From a virus, in IMG/VR virus record IMGVR_UViG_3300032309_001150, positions 1 to 54,146 of that record: 54,146 nt of DNA. One strand, 5' to 3'. The translations under genes were made by a program, and so were the position numbers. Under the pieces are notes generated by a model. It was given only the letters and a program-made list of their open reading frames with translations. It made no database searches and was not told where the DNA came from. Below are positions 7,495 to 15,200 of this stretch, one piece after another; the stretch's first letter is position 1; every line of letters begins with the position of its first letter.

Positions 7495-8172
7495 CTATTT
7501 CTTGATGAACAGAAACCACATCCAGATGTACAGGAGGAATATTGCCGTTACTGCTAGGTACGCTTCTTTGAGCAGGAACTGTCTTCTTGCCTCCCTGCGT
7601 CGCCATGCCTTGTACCTTTCTTTTGCCTCTTGGTCTTTTCTGGCTCCCTCTTGTTCCTTCATGATGGTGTCCCGCATCTTGAACACCTTGCTGTACAGCG
7701 CACCCATTTCAGGTGGGCTTTGGTACACCATCGTTTCCCTGATCGTCACTTCCAACGCCGCCATCTGATCCAACGCCATGACCCGCTTTAGCGCGGCTTC
7801 CATGTAATTTTGATTGGGGTCGTAGACGGTCTTTGACTTTTCTTCCTCTTCCCGTATGTGGTTTGCCAACTGTTCCTGAAGCCTGAAAAACTCGGTGAGG
7901 TGCTTGACCACGCCGACCATAATTTCAGTTTCATTGACAGCTACATACTTTTCCTTCTTTTTCGCCACAGGCTGGACTGCGTCTGATTTGGCGGGCTTGG
8001 CTCCGAAGAGCCGCCCCCAAAAAGACTGTACCTGCTGGGCATCTCCGACAATCTCATCAATCGTGGACTTGACCTCCATGAAGCTGGACTTGGCCTGCTT
8101 GTAGAGGTCGCATCCTTCCTTGATGGCGGCAACGCAGGCGTTGGCGGCAAAGAGAATGGTGATCGGGTCAAT
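7495..8172 (-). CDS. C-tail-anchored coiled-coil protein with a probable ATT start
   Basis: The conventional start is ATG 8079 (194 residues), but the frame is open for 31 further codons to ATT 8172, directly after the TAA stop of the upstream gene. The extension (DPITILFAANACVAAIKEG after the first codon) looks like real coding sequence and resembles N-termini I recall starting with Met-Asp-Pro in related phage proteins. A GGGG run sits ~8 nt upstream of ATT. The protein has a helical, Glu/Lys/Arg-rich body and one membrane helix near the C-terminus (~last 25 residues, ending FLFIKK). It lies in the lysis cassette; its function is unknown. Confidence 0.72.
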   Translation of the reverse strand: MDPITILFAANACVAAIKEGCDLYKQAKSSFMEVKSTIDEIVGDAQQVQSFWGRLFGAKPAKSDAVQPVAKKKEKYVAVNETEIMVGVVKHLTEFFRLQEQLANHIREEEEKSKTVYDPNQNYMEAALKRVMALDQMAALEVTIRETMVYQSPPEMGALYSKVFKMRDTIMKEQEGARKDQEAKERYKAWRRREARRQFLLKEAYLAVTAIFLLYIWMWFLFIKK

Positions 8173-8367
8173 TTATAGCCCCAATAACTTCTTGGCGAAC
8201 TCGCCAGCAACGCCGGGGCCAAACAGCACGCACAGAATCACCGCGTACAGCAGATACTCAATCTTGGTCATGCGCTTGTCGCCGTCACGCAAAGATCGGT
8301 CGATACTGTTGTATCGCTCGGCGCAAACGGCTTCGTGCACGGCCAAATTGGTTTCAACGTCGCTCAT
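8173..8367 (-). CDS. Small single-pass membrane protein of the lysis region
   Basis: A 64-residue protein with a charged helical N-terminus (~1-37) and one membrane segment (~39-56, YLLYAVILCVLFGPGVAG), ending KKLLGL. The start overlaps the upstream stop as ATGA. Its TAA stop is followed immediately and in the same frame by the next gene (see the ATT-start entry). It could be a holin, antiholin or accessory membrane protein; position in the cassette is the only support. I recall similar proteins in environmental phages without assigned function. Confidence 0.75.
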   Translation of the reverse strand: MSDVETNLAVHEAVCAERYNSIDRSLRDGDKRMTKIEYLLYAVILCVLFGPGVAGEFAKKLLGL

Positions 8368-8543
8368 GGTTGGGGCTCCTCAGCCGCTGATTGAGCCTGC
8401 TGGGCAAGCGCTTGCGCCTGCTGGACGTCAACGGCTTTTTGGATCATTGCCATCAACTGATAAACCTCTTGGTACGGGCGCGTGCCCAAGTAGCCAACGA
8501 TGTCGTTTGCGTTTTCTAGCGTGAACCAAACTTTTTCAATCAT
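8364..8543 (-). CDS. Small Ala/Gln-rich protein
   Basis: A 59-residue protein beginning MIEKVWFTLENANDIVGYLG. The first half is mixed helix/strand, and the second half is a helix rich in Ala, Gln and Glu (LAQQAQSAAEE). A GAAGGA ribosome-binding site lies just upstream and the stop overlaps the next start as ATGA. It fills an otherwise empty gap between the fibre-associated gene and the lysis cassette. Function unknown; the tight packing supports it being real. Confidence 0.7.
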   Translation of the reverse strand: MIEKVWFTLENANDIVGYLGTRPYQEVYQLMAMIQKAVDVQQAQALAQQAQSAAEEPQP

Positions 8544-8556
8544 GACAATTCCTTCG

Positions 8557-8988
8557 TTATTCCAATGTTGGCCATTGCGGGTTATCGACTATCGGGATCA
8601 AGTCAGCAACGGATTCGGCTTGCATTATTGCTGAAACCAACCGCTCGGCTTCTGCGCGGGCTTGGCTTCTTACAGCGACAATTTTTTCTGGAACCTCTTG
8701 GCCTGTGTCCATCTTTCGCAACAGCGCCCAATCTGTATCGCACAAAAAACCAGCCATTCTTGCTTTGGCTTGCCTGATAAAATATGGGCGCAATGTTTCG
8801 ATTGGTTTGTAAACGCCAACTTTTTCAAAAAAGCGAAAATCAAACGGCTCTGGGTCTGGCACTTCTGTGATGCCAACAGCATTTTTTTCTTCTAGCGATG
8901 TCAGTCGCAACCAGTTGGCAGGATACGATGTATCGCCAATTACAAAAGGTGTGTCAATATTTAATTGTTGCCCGTTCAACATGAACAT
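8557..8988 (-). CDS. Tail-fibre-associated / assembly-like small protein
   Basis: A 143-residue soluble protein. The C-terminal half carries a long helix and the WALLRKMDTGQEVPEKIVA pattern. That resembles the end of many phage fibre-assembly or fibre-associated proteins, where a Thr-Asp-Trp segment precedes a helix with Arg-Ala-Glu. It sits immediately downstream of a receptor-binding-like gene, the usual place for a fibre chaperone, and has a good GGGAG ribosome-binding site. The family call is tentative. Confidence 0.6.
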   Translation of the reverse strand: MFMLNGQQLNIDTPFVIGDTSYPANWLRLTSLEEKNAVGITEVPDPEPFDFRFFEKVGVYKPIETLRPYFIRQAKARMAGFLCDTDWALLRKMDTGQEVPEKIVAVRSQARAEAERLVSAIMQAESVADLIPIVDNPQWPTLE

Positions 8989-8990
8989 TT

Positions 8991-11378
8991 TTATCTCCCA
9001 ATTGCGTATTTAGACGGAACAGAACCCCATGCCATATAAATTAGATTTGTGCCATTTGCGGTGTTTAAATTTTTGATCATACAACCTGTTGAAAGAAAAT
9101 AATACGCCATCCCACTGGAGGCAAAGTTTGTGTTTTTCCAAGTGTCAACATCTGCCGCATACCAATAATCAGTCACATTGTTGTAGGGATTATTAAAATT
9201 ATTATCAGCCGTGGTGGCTTGATAAAAAACATTTGATCTAGACCCAGCAAGAGCTTGTCTGTTAATAAAAATACATGGCGTGAACCCAAATGCAAACATG
9301 GTAGGGTTTGAACTGGTTAATATGTATGAAAAACTAGAGTATCCTTTTACGCTATTGAAACAATACATCTCGTATGCATTCGAAGCTATCAATGCGCTTG
9401 TGGCAAAATTTACAATAGTGCTTGAAGGCGTAGCGTTATTCCATATTGCAGATGTGGTTTGCGACCCCGGGCCATTGAAAGGAAAATATACCGTGTTTCC
9501 TAACCCTACATGGTAACAAAACCAATTACTTCCTGTAGCGCTAACGCTTCTCAGCATTATGAATTCTGGCGCACTATTTAAACCGTGGCCGACGGTAAAA
9601 GTGCCAGAAGCTGGCGATGTAAAAGTTACTATTGACGTGCCAAGCGAAGTATTTGCGCGTACAGAAGAACTTACAGTTCCGTTTGTATTTGTGGCCGATG
9701 AAGCATTTACAACAAATTGGACCGCCGCGTATACAGTTGTGTTGTTGTTGGCTTGAGTATCAGAGCCAAGACTGAAGCCATTTGAATTGAATGCTGTTAA
9801 CCCAGTTGCTTTTGTTGTTATCGCTGTAGTTGCGCTTAGATCTATAGCCTTGGTTACGCCCTGTTGAACGTCGTAAGCAACGCTGTTGAACGATGCGCTG
9901 TTTGGAAAAATCCAAACTATATCTGGTAACAAACCCGTTGATGTAAATGAATTTGAAGTGTTGTCAATGGATTGGGTGGCCGCAGTGCCTGTATAGTTAC
10001 TCATTCGTACATAATCCGTTCCAAGAACCACACTTGGCGTTGGCAGATTGGCCGTACAAATTGATTTGTATCCGCTAGGTATAGTCCATTTAAATGGGCG
10101 CTGTCCAGCGTTGTAAGTTATAGAAGAGCCAGACGACATTAAAAAAGAAACAAATATCCGTTGCCACGATGTAGCTGTAGCCGCTGGAACGGTAGCAACT
10201 GTAGTCCAATTGGTTCCGTCTGTCGTTCTCTCAAACAAGCGCGAAGAATTTGTAAAACGAAACCCGCCAAATGTTTGTACGCCACCCGCAGTAGTGGACA
10301 CATTAAAAAGTGCGGTGTAATTATCATTATAATCACCAAGCATAACATCGGTGTTTGTGCTGGGTGTTACAGGGCTTGGAACCTCCCAATAATAATCTCC
10401 GCCAGTTAAATCGTACAGGCCAACTTGCGTAGCATCAGCCCCAAATGAATTTGTCGATAAAGTTTTTGCTTTTGAAAAATTTCCACGATTGCCATCGCCC
10501 GCAAATCTTCCTGTCAAAGAATTAAACACATCGTAATTACCTCTGGCAATTCCATCCGACCCGATATACGGGGTAGGCGAATCATATAGTGGGCTTTGAT
10601 ATACGTCGTTAGTTAGAGTAAAAGATGCTGTCGTATAGTTGTTTCCATTGCCAGATGTGTCATTCCCTAGCGTGGATGTGCTGGTTGTATCTGTAAACTT
10701 ATAAAGCCCGCCATTAGCGCCATACGAGCCTGTGTACGCTTTTGGCGTCCATACACCAGTTGTTGCACTATATTCTCCAAACATTGTTAGAACTGTTGTA
10801 GAAACTTGATTTATGGTTCTTGTTGTTGTTGTCGGAACAACGCCGTCAAGAAAATGTAAATCGGTGAGAAGGTTTTCATACGTTGTGCCGGTTGAAATTC
10901 TGCCAACATATTGAACTGTCGTTCCGTTGTTAAAAAGGGGCACTGCATTTTGCACCCACGACCCACTGAGAGTGCCGGGGACAAGCCTTCCATTGACAAA
11001 TATTCTTAACCCTGCGGCGGCGGTTGCTTGGGTCGTATCCACAGCCACAACAACGTGAAACCAAACATTATCAATAAAAACAGGCGTTGTAGTAAAAGAA
11101 TTGCCGTTGTTAATGCGAATTACAAGTTCGCCAGTGCTTTGATGCAGAATGTAGTCATTAGTAGCCCCGGCTGTCAAAATATAAGTTGACGAAGACGTTG
11201 ATGTAGTTAAATTTACATCGACATTTTTATACCAAAAAGAAATCGTATATATTTTGTTGTTTGTGGGGGTGACGTTGGTTCTACTCATTGTCCCCTGAGT
11301 ACCAAAAGCCAGTGACCCAGCAATCAAATATTGCGACGTTTGGTTTTTGGTGATGAAAATATCTTTTGATGCAAACAT
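8991..11378 (-). CDS. Tail-fibre / receptor-binding protein with LamG-like jelly roll and DUF7483-like repeats
   Basis: A 795-residue protein. Residues ~35-185 look like a concanavalin/LamG jelly roll (YTISFWYK, then NVWFHVVVAVD, then GLRIFVNGRLVPG). Residues ~280-430 suggest a second beta-sandwich (DYYWEVP, GGFRFTNSSRLFERT). Residues ~470-700 contain two related units, one with PDIVWIFPNSASFNS and one with GHGLNSAPEFIMLRS. I recall this pairing as the DUF7483 family, common in environmental phage fibres. Such domains bind carbohydrates, so the likely role is recognition of a host surface glycan. Its start overlaps the stop of the upstream gene. Host range probably maps here. Confidence 0.75.
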   Translation of the reverse strand: MFASKDIFITKNQTSQYLIAGSLAFGTQGTMSRTNVTPTNNKIYTISFWYKNVDVNLTTSTSSSTYILTAGATNDYILHQSTGELVIRINNGNSFTTTPVFIDNVWFHVVVAVDTTQATAAAGLRIFVNGRLVPGTLSGSWVQNAVPLFNNGTTVQYVGRISTGTTYENLLTDLHFLDGVVPTTTTRTINQVSTTVLTMFGEYSATTGVWTPKAYTGSYGANGGLYKFTDTTSTSTLGNDTSGNGNNYTTASFTLTNDVYQSPLYDSPTPYIGSDGIARGNYDVFNSLTGRFAGDGNRGNFSKAKTLSTNSFGADATQVGLYDLTGGDYYWEVPSPVTPSTNTDVMLGDYNDNYTALFNVSTTAGGVQTFGGFRFTNSSRLFERTTDGTNWTTVATVPAATATSWQRIFVSFLMSSGSSITYNAGQRPFKWTIPSGYKSICTANLPTPSVVLGTDYVRMSNYTGTAATQSIDNTSNSFTSTGLLPDIVWIFPNSASFNSVAYDVQQGVTKAIDLSATTAITTKATGLTAFNSNGFSLGSDTQANNNTTVYAAVQFVVNASSATNTNGTVSSSVRANTSLGTSIVTFTSPASGTFTVGHGLNSAPEFIMLRSVSATGSNWFCYHVGLGNTVYFPFNGPGSQTTSAIWNNATPSSTIVNFATSALIASNAYEMYCFNSVKGYSSFSYILTSSNPTMFAFGFTPCIFINRQALAGSRSNVFYQATTADNNFNNPYNNVTDYWYAADVDTWKNTNFASSGMAYYFLSTGCMIKNLNTANGTNLIYMAWGSVPSKYAIGR

Positions 11379-12916
11379 TACGCGTACGCCTGTGCAATGT
11401 TGCCGTACCAGTTTGTGCCATCAGCAACGAACGACGCAATATCCCAGCGTGACGCGGTCGTGGTGAGTGTCGGAGCGGTTCCAGCGGGCCATTTCACGGA
11501 TGTGAATGTTCCTGTGAAGGAGCCAGCGCCAGTGCTGATGATCAGGATGAATGACTTGCCAGCTACGTTTGTAGGCATCGTAAACGTACAGTTGCCAGTC
11601 ATGGTCACGGTCTGCACAGTGCCGCTGGTCAAATCAAGAGTTTTAGATGTGCCTGAGTTACCAATAGCAACCACACTTTCAACATAGTTGGTGACGGTTG
11701 GATTGGTCAGCGTTTTGGCGGTTAGCGTCTGGGTTGACCCAAGATTCACCAGCGTGTCAGAAGCATTGGGGAACGTGTAACTGTTAGCGCCTGCGACTAC
11801 GAATGTTGATGCAAAGTTGCCGCTGATTGTGAGGGTGCTTGCCGCATTGTTTGCAACACCCGTACCACCGTTGGCAGGCCCCAGCGTGCCAGCCACGGTT
11901 ACCGCGCCAGTCGATGCTGTGTTTGGGGTTAACCCAGTCGTGCCAAATGTAATTGAAGCCACGCCGCTGGCCGCACCAGTTGCCCATTGCGGGGCTGTAC
12001 CCCCACCATTTACAGTCAAAACTTGTCCGGCAGTTCCGATACCGAGCTTTGTAAACGACGTTCCAGAGGAATAATAAATTAGATCGCCAGCGGTGTAGCT
12101 AGTTTGTCCAGTGCCGCCTTGGGTGGTGGGCAAGTTGGTTGGTATGGTTTGTTTGACGTAAATATTTCCCGATGCGTTCACATAGGTCACCACGCCAACT
12201 TGAACGACCAAGCCAGTTGGCGGCACTGTGTTCATCAGTTGACCAGCAGAGTATGGGCTGAGGTATAAGATCTGACCCACGGTGTAGGTACTGGTATTGA
12301 CGCCTTCAATGGTTCCATTGGATACAACATAACCAATCGCGCCGTTTGCAATAGCGCCCTCTGTCAAACCGATTACAGAAGAAGTTGATGTAGCATCCGC
12401 TCTGGCCAAAGCAATGTTGGGGTACGTCTGACCACTTGATGTGCCAGTAACGTAAACAGCAGAACCGTTTGGAATGCTTGATCCAGTGTTGTTGATAACC
12501 CTGAATTGAATATCCAACCCCATGTGAACAAGCCCGGTGCTAACGTCGTTGTAGTACGCCAAAGCCTTTTTGGCTGTGTCATAAAAAACGCGACCCTCTT
12601 GATATGAGGGCGCAGAAATTGCGGCATAGTCGGCGTAGTTGGCAATGCCTTGTGTGTTGGTGGACAGCTTTGTGCCGTCAAACGTCAAGTTTGCACTACC
12701 AGCATACGCGCCAGAGTTGTTGTAAATAACCTGACCGTTTGTGCCTGCAATACTGACAGCAAACTGAGAAACAGTTCCGCCCGAGTTTTTGTAAAACAAC
12801 TTTCCATCAGCGTAATTGATGGCCAACTCGCCAAACGCTAAATCGGCGGCCAATGGCACGTTGGTGGTCGTGCCACTGCTATATAGTTTTATTGGGGTGT
12901 AGCCTGCCTGTGCCAT
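11378..12916 (-). CDS. Tail-fibre-like structural protein
   Basis: A 512-residue protein. The N-terminus (residues ~1-50, with KLYSSGTTTNVPLAADLAFG, then ELAINYADGKLFYKN) is the attachment-type domain found at the start of many phage fibre proteins. It is followed by low-charge Gly/Thr/Ser/Asn repeats, several VNGGGTAPQW/GGTG segments, and a C-terminal beta domain (~410-512). The downstream receptor-binding-like gene overlaps its stop. Together they probably form a two-protein fibre, with this one proximal. No enzymatic motif is visible. Confidence 0.75.
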   Translation of the reverse strand: MAQAGYTPIKLYSSGTTTNVPLAADLAFGELAINYADGKLFYKNSGGTVSQFAVSIAGTNGQVIYNNSGAYAGSANLTFDGTKLSTNTQGIANYADYAAISAPSYQEGRVFYDTAKKALAYYNDVSTGLVHMGLDIQFRVINNTGSSIPNGSAVYVTGTSSGQTYPNIALARADATSTSSVIGLTEGAIANGAIGYVVSNGTIEGVNTSTYTVGQILYLSPYSAGQLMNTVPPTGLVVQVGVVTYVNASGNIYVKQTIPTNLPTTQGGTGQTSYTAGDLIYYSSGTSFTKLGIGTAGQVLTVNGGGTAPQWATGAASGVASITFGTTGLTPNTASTGAVTVAGTLGPANGGTGVANNAASTLTISGNFASTFVVAGANSYTFPNASDTLVNLGSTQTLTAKTLTNPTVTNYVESVVAIGNSGTSKTLDLTSGTVQTVTMTGNCTFTMPTNVAGKSFILIISTGAGSFTGTFTSVKWPAGTAPTLTTTASRWDIASFVADGTNWYGNIAQAYA

Positions 12917-12925
12917 GGTCTTCCT

Positions 12926-13201
12926 TTACGTTGGGCCGTATTTGCCTTCGTACAGCGGCGATTGGTCGACCACACCGTTCAAGGTGTCGTCTGGCCGCGG
13001 GAATCGAAGGTTGATGCGTTCGGTCTGGCGGGCGGCGAGGCGGTAAGGATCAATGTTGTCCTTGCACCCTTGATCGCACACCCTCAGGCCGGGGAAATTG
13101 GTGTCTGGCGAAAGTTGAACCAGCATGCGCTTCATCTTGCATCGGTCGCAAACAGCTATTGCCAGCGACGTTTGACCTTCTGTGCTGAGTAATCTTGGCA
13201 T
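12926..13201 (-). CDS. Small Cys-containing (zinc-binding-like) protein
   Basis: A 91-residue protein with a C18-x2-C21 pair and a C42-x3-C46 pair, a spacing that could hold one zinc ion in a small ribbon. The C-terminal half is basic and ends with a Tyr/Gly/Pro-rich tail. It lies between the adaptor-like and fibre genes with only a few bases on each side. A phage head-tail or tail role is inferred from position only. I recognise the pattern from other environmental phages but no function. Confidence 0.68.
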   Translation of the reverse strand: MPRLLSTEGQTSLAIAVCDRCKMKRMLVQLSPDTNFPGLRVCDQGCKDNIDPYRLAARQTERINLRFPRPDDTLNGVVDQSPLYEGKYGPT

Positions 13202-13203
13202 GA

Positions 13204-14277
13204 TTACCTCGTATAAACAGAAATATTGGGAGCCCAGTAGATTGGCGATTTGTCGCGTTCTTCTTGCTCTGCTTCAAGCAAGAACTTGGCGGCTTGCGCG
13301 TCAAGATAGTTCATGCGGTCAGGCGCGACCCCGGGGAGTTCCATCGACATCCGATGCGCCAAATTCATGAGAACCGCCTCGTACCAACGCTGTGGGATCT
13401 CCACTTCGCCATAAAGCTGGCCAACGTCCATGATCTGGCGCGAATACCAGATTACGATTTGCACGAATGAGGTGTCTGGGGTTGGCCACACATAGATTGT
13501 GGGCAACGGAATTGTTCTATCGAACCAAAATTGATACGGCTGGTTGGCCGTGAAATTCTTGTTTGGTAAGTTGGTGTAGTCGTCGCGGTTCAGGCGCGAC
13601 ATTTCGATCTCTCGGCCATTTGTGCCGAAATACAGTTCCCGCAGACCAAGGGTGGTAGTGCTAGTGGCACGCATACGGTAATACCGTACGTTTGCGCCGG
13701 GGTCAACATCCTGCCACACCCATTGCCCATCAGTAACAGCAACAGAAGTGCCTGTGTACAAGGTCTTCCATGTCGATCCGTCGACAGATGACTCAAACAC
13801 ATAATTCCACGTCTGGCTACCGCCGCCAGCTATGTAGGGCATGAAGCCTATCGAACCAATGTAATTGGTTTGGCCTGCGCCGTAGTCAATTGAAATGTTG
13901 CCCGCTGGTGTTGTCTGCGCACAGTAGGTGGTAGTGTCCTCATCAAAGGCAAAGTCGACTGTTCCGCCAGCGGATGAGGCGTATGTCCCAGTTGGGCGCG
14001 TCATCGTTCTGTACAGCACGTTCAGGGCGTCCACAGAGCCTTGCGGCAGGCTGTAGATGTATTGGTCAGCAATCGTGCCCAGAACAACCTTGTTGATGGC
14101 CCAATACTGAATGCCGCGATTGGACAGGTGGCTCAAGAAAAAATACAGAGACTCGCGGGCGGATCTAACCTGTTCCGAGGTAAGTTCCTCGGCAAGTTTT
14201 CCGCACCGACGCGCCCCGTGGTCAATCAGGGTTTGGACGTCTATGACGGTAGCACCAACTGTTCCTGAGTAGGCCAT
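13204..14277 (-). CDS. Adaptor/connector-like protein with an inserted F5/8-type-C (discoidin-like) domain
   Basis: A 357-residue protein. The N-terminal helical part (~10-90, with ESLYFFLSHLSNRGIQYW) and the C-terminal helical part (~285-357, with RWYEAVLMNLAHRMSMELPG) look like the halves of a podovirus connector or virion-stability protein. Between them (~95-225) lies a beta-rich insert with WKTLYTG, then RYYRMRATSTTTLGLREL, the hallmark of discoidin/F5/8C carbohydrate-binding domains. An exposed sugar-binding insert on a connector would help initial host contact. A second adaptor-like gene exists at 5254-5889, so the exact role is open. Confidence 0.6.
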   Translation of the reverse strand: MAYSGTVGATVIDVQTLIDHGARRCGKLAEELTSEQVRSARESLYFFLSHLSNRGIQYWAINKVVLGTIADQYIYSLPQGSVDALNVLYRTMTRPTGTYASSAGGTVDFAFDEDTTTYCAQTTPAGNISIDYGAGQTNYIGSIGFMPYIAGGGSQTWNYVFESSVDGSTWKTLYTGTSVAVTDGQWVWQDVDPGANVRYYRMRATSTTTLGLRELYFGTNGREIEMSRLNRDDYTNLPNKNFTANQPYQFWFDRTIPLPTIYVWPTPDTSFVQIVIWYSRQIMDVGQLYGEVEIPQRWYEAVLMNLAHRMSMELPGVAPDRMNYLDAQAAKFLLEAEQEERDKSPIYWAPNISVYTR

Positions 14278-14280
14278 TTT

Positions 14281-14484
14281 TTACCAGTCAGCGCAGGACG
14301 TATTCTTTTTTGTCGTAACCATTACGGTTGTTTTGCCGCCATCTTTCATCGGCTTTGCAGGCACTGTGTTCATTGGAACAACTGTCATTGGCATTGGTTT
14401 TGCCATCGGCTTTACCATTGGTTTTGGCATTGGCTTTGCAGGAGCTTTTGCATACATAGTTTTGGGCGCAAGTCGTGAACTCAT
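14281..14484 (-). CDS. Small Met/Pro/Lys repeat protein
   Basis: A 67-residue protein made mostly of KPMPKPMVKPMAKPMP-type repeats, followed by a KPMKDGG motif and a Cys-containing end. The start ATG 14484 is chosen because GGAGAA lies just upstream; an in-frame codon ten residues earlier has no such site. It is strongly basic and probably unstructured. It belongs to a run of small Lys-rich proteins (14281-15199) between connector and structural genes and may bind DNA or fill a virion cavity. Confidence 0.68.
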   Translation of the reverse strand: MSSRLAPKTMYAKAPAKPMPKPMVKPMAKPMPMTVVPMNTVPAKPMKDGGKTTVMVTTKKNTSCADW

Positions 14485-14498
14485 GGTTTTTTCTCCTG

Positions 14499-14750
14499 TT
14501 ACCAGCCGGGGCAATCCCAGCGTTTTAATGATGCCTTTGCTCTTGGCGCATCCCCTTTGGAATGCTCAACCACACCGCTCATTCTGGCGCAGAAGGAATC
14601 CTTCCGTGCTCCGCCCTTTGGTTGCGGAGCTTTCAAATTGCTTCCAGTCTCGCGGTTGTATTTTGCCCGACCCTTGGCTGTTAATCCAGCACCTTTTTCG
14701 ACGGACAACTTTTCACCACGACCAACAGCAAGTGATGGATTTTTTGCCAT
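14499..14750 (-). CDS. Small basic conserved protein (DUF6321-like)
   Basis: An 83-residue basic protein with the characteristic run KLSVEKGAGLTAKGRAKYN followed by a KAPQPKGG segment and a Cys-Ala-Arg-Met motif. I recall this as the DUF6321 family, found in many phages and prophages and without known function. It has no membrane segment. It sits 2 nt from its upstream neighbour within the capsid/tail operon. High Lys/Arg content would fit a nucleic-acid- or virion-associated role, which is inference. Confidence 0.75.
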   Translation of the reverse strand: MAKNPSLAVGRGEKLSVEKGAGLTAKGRAKYNRETGSNLKAPQPKGGARKDSFCARMSGVVEHSKGDAPRAKASLKRWDCPGW

Positions 14751-14752
14751 GA

Positions 14753-15199
14753 TTACCAGCAGGATTTTTTGGCGGAACCGCCAGATTTCATTTTGGCTGT
14801 TTTGGCTGACTGCTTGAAGGCTTCAGCAGTTGGAGCGCCTTTTGAGCCCGGCTTACGCATGCGCTCACCAGAGCCTTCAGCGATTCGTTCACGTTTTGCA
14901 TTGATATTTTCATACAAGCCGCCGCCCTTCATTTTTTTGGTTGAAAATAATTTTTCCACAATTTTTATCCTCTCGGGTTTTGAGGTTGCTTGGCTGACAA
15001 TTTTTAAACGCTCTGGCTGGCTTTTACCTTCATCATAAAACCCAGCCTTTTTTAAAGATTGGACAACTCCGCCATCTTTCATTTTTTTATCAGCCTTGAC
15101 AAACTCTTTGCCAACCTTTTGAGGTACACCACCAAAGCCGCCCTTGGTGTGAGCGGCGGCTTCCATCAAACGATGTTGAGCAGGTGATTTGCTTGGCAT
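14753..15199 (-). CDS. Small Lys/Gly-rich conserved phage protein
   Basis: A 148-residue protein. The start is placed at ATG 15199, just after the upstream stop, because the sequence from there (MPSKSPAQHRLMEAAAHTKG) is a familiar N-terminus of small phage proteins. A longer frame to 15265 lies inside the preceding gene. Three KMK-x-GG motifs recur (around residues 39, 94 and 139) and the last two residues are Cys-Trp. It is highly basic. Role unknown; it is grouped with the other Gly-Gly-motif proteins. Confidence 0.75.
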   Translation of the reverse strand: MPSKSPAQHRLMEAAAHTKGGFGGVPQKVGKEFVKADKKMKDGGVVQSLKKAGFYDEGKSQPERLKIVSQATSKPERIKIVEKLFSTKKMKGGGLYENINAKRERIAEGSGERMRKPGSKGAPTAEAFKQSAKTAKMKSGGSAKKSCW

Positions 15200-15200
15200 G

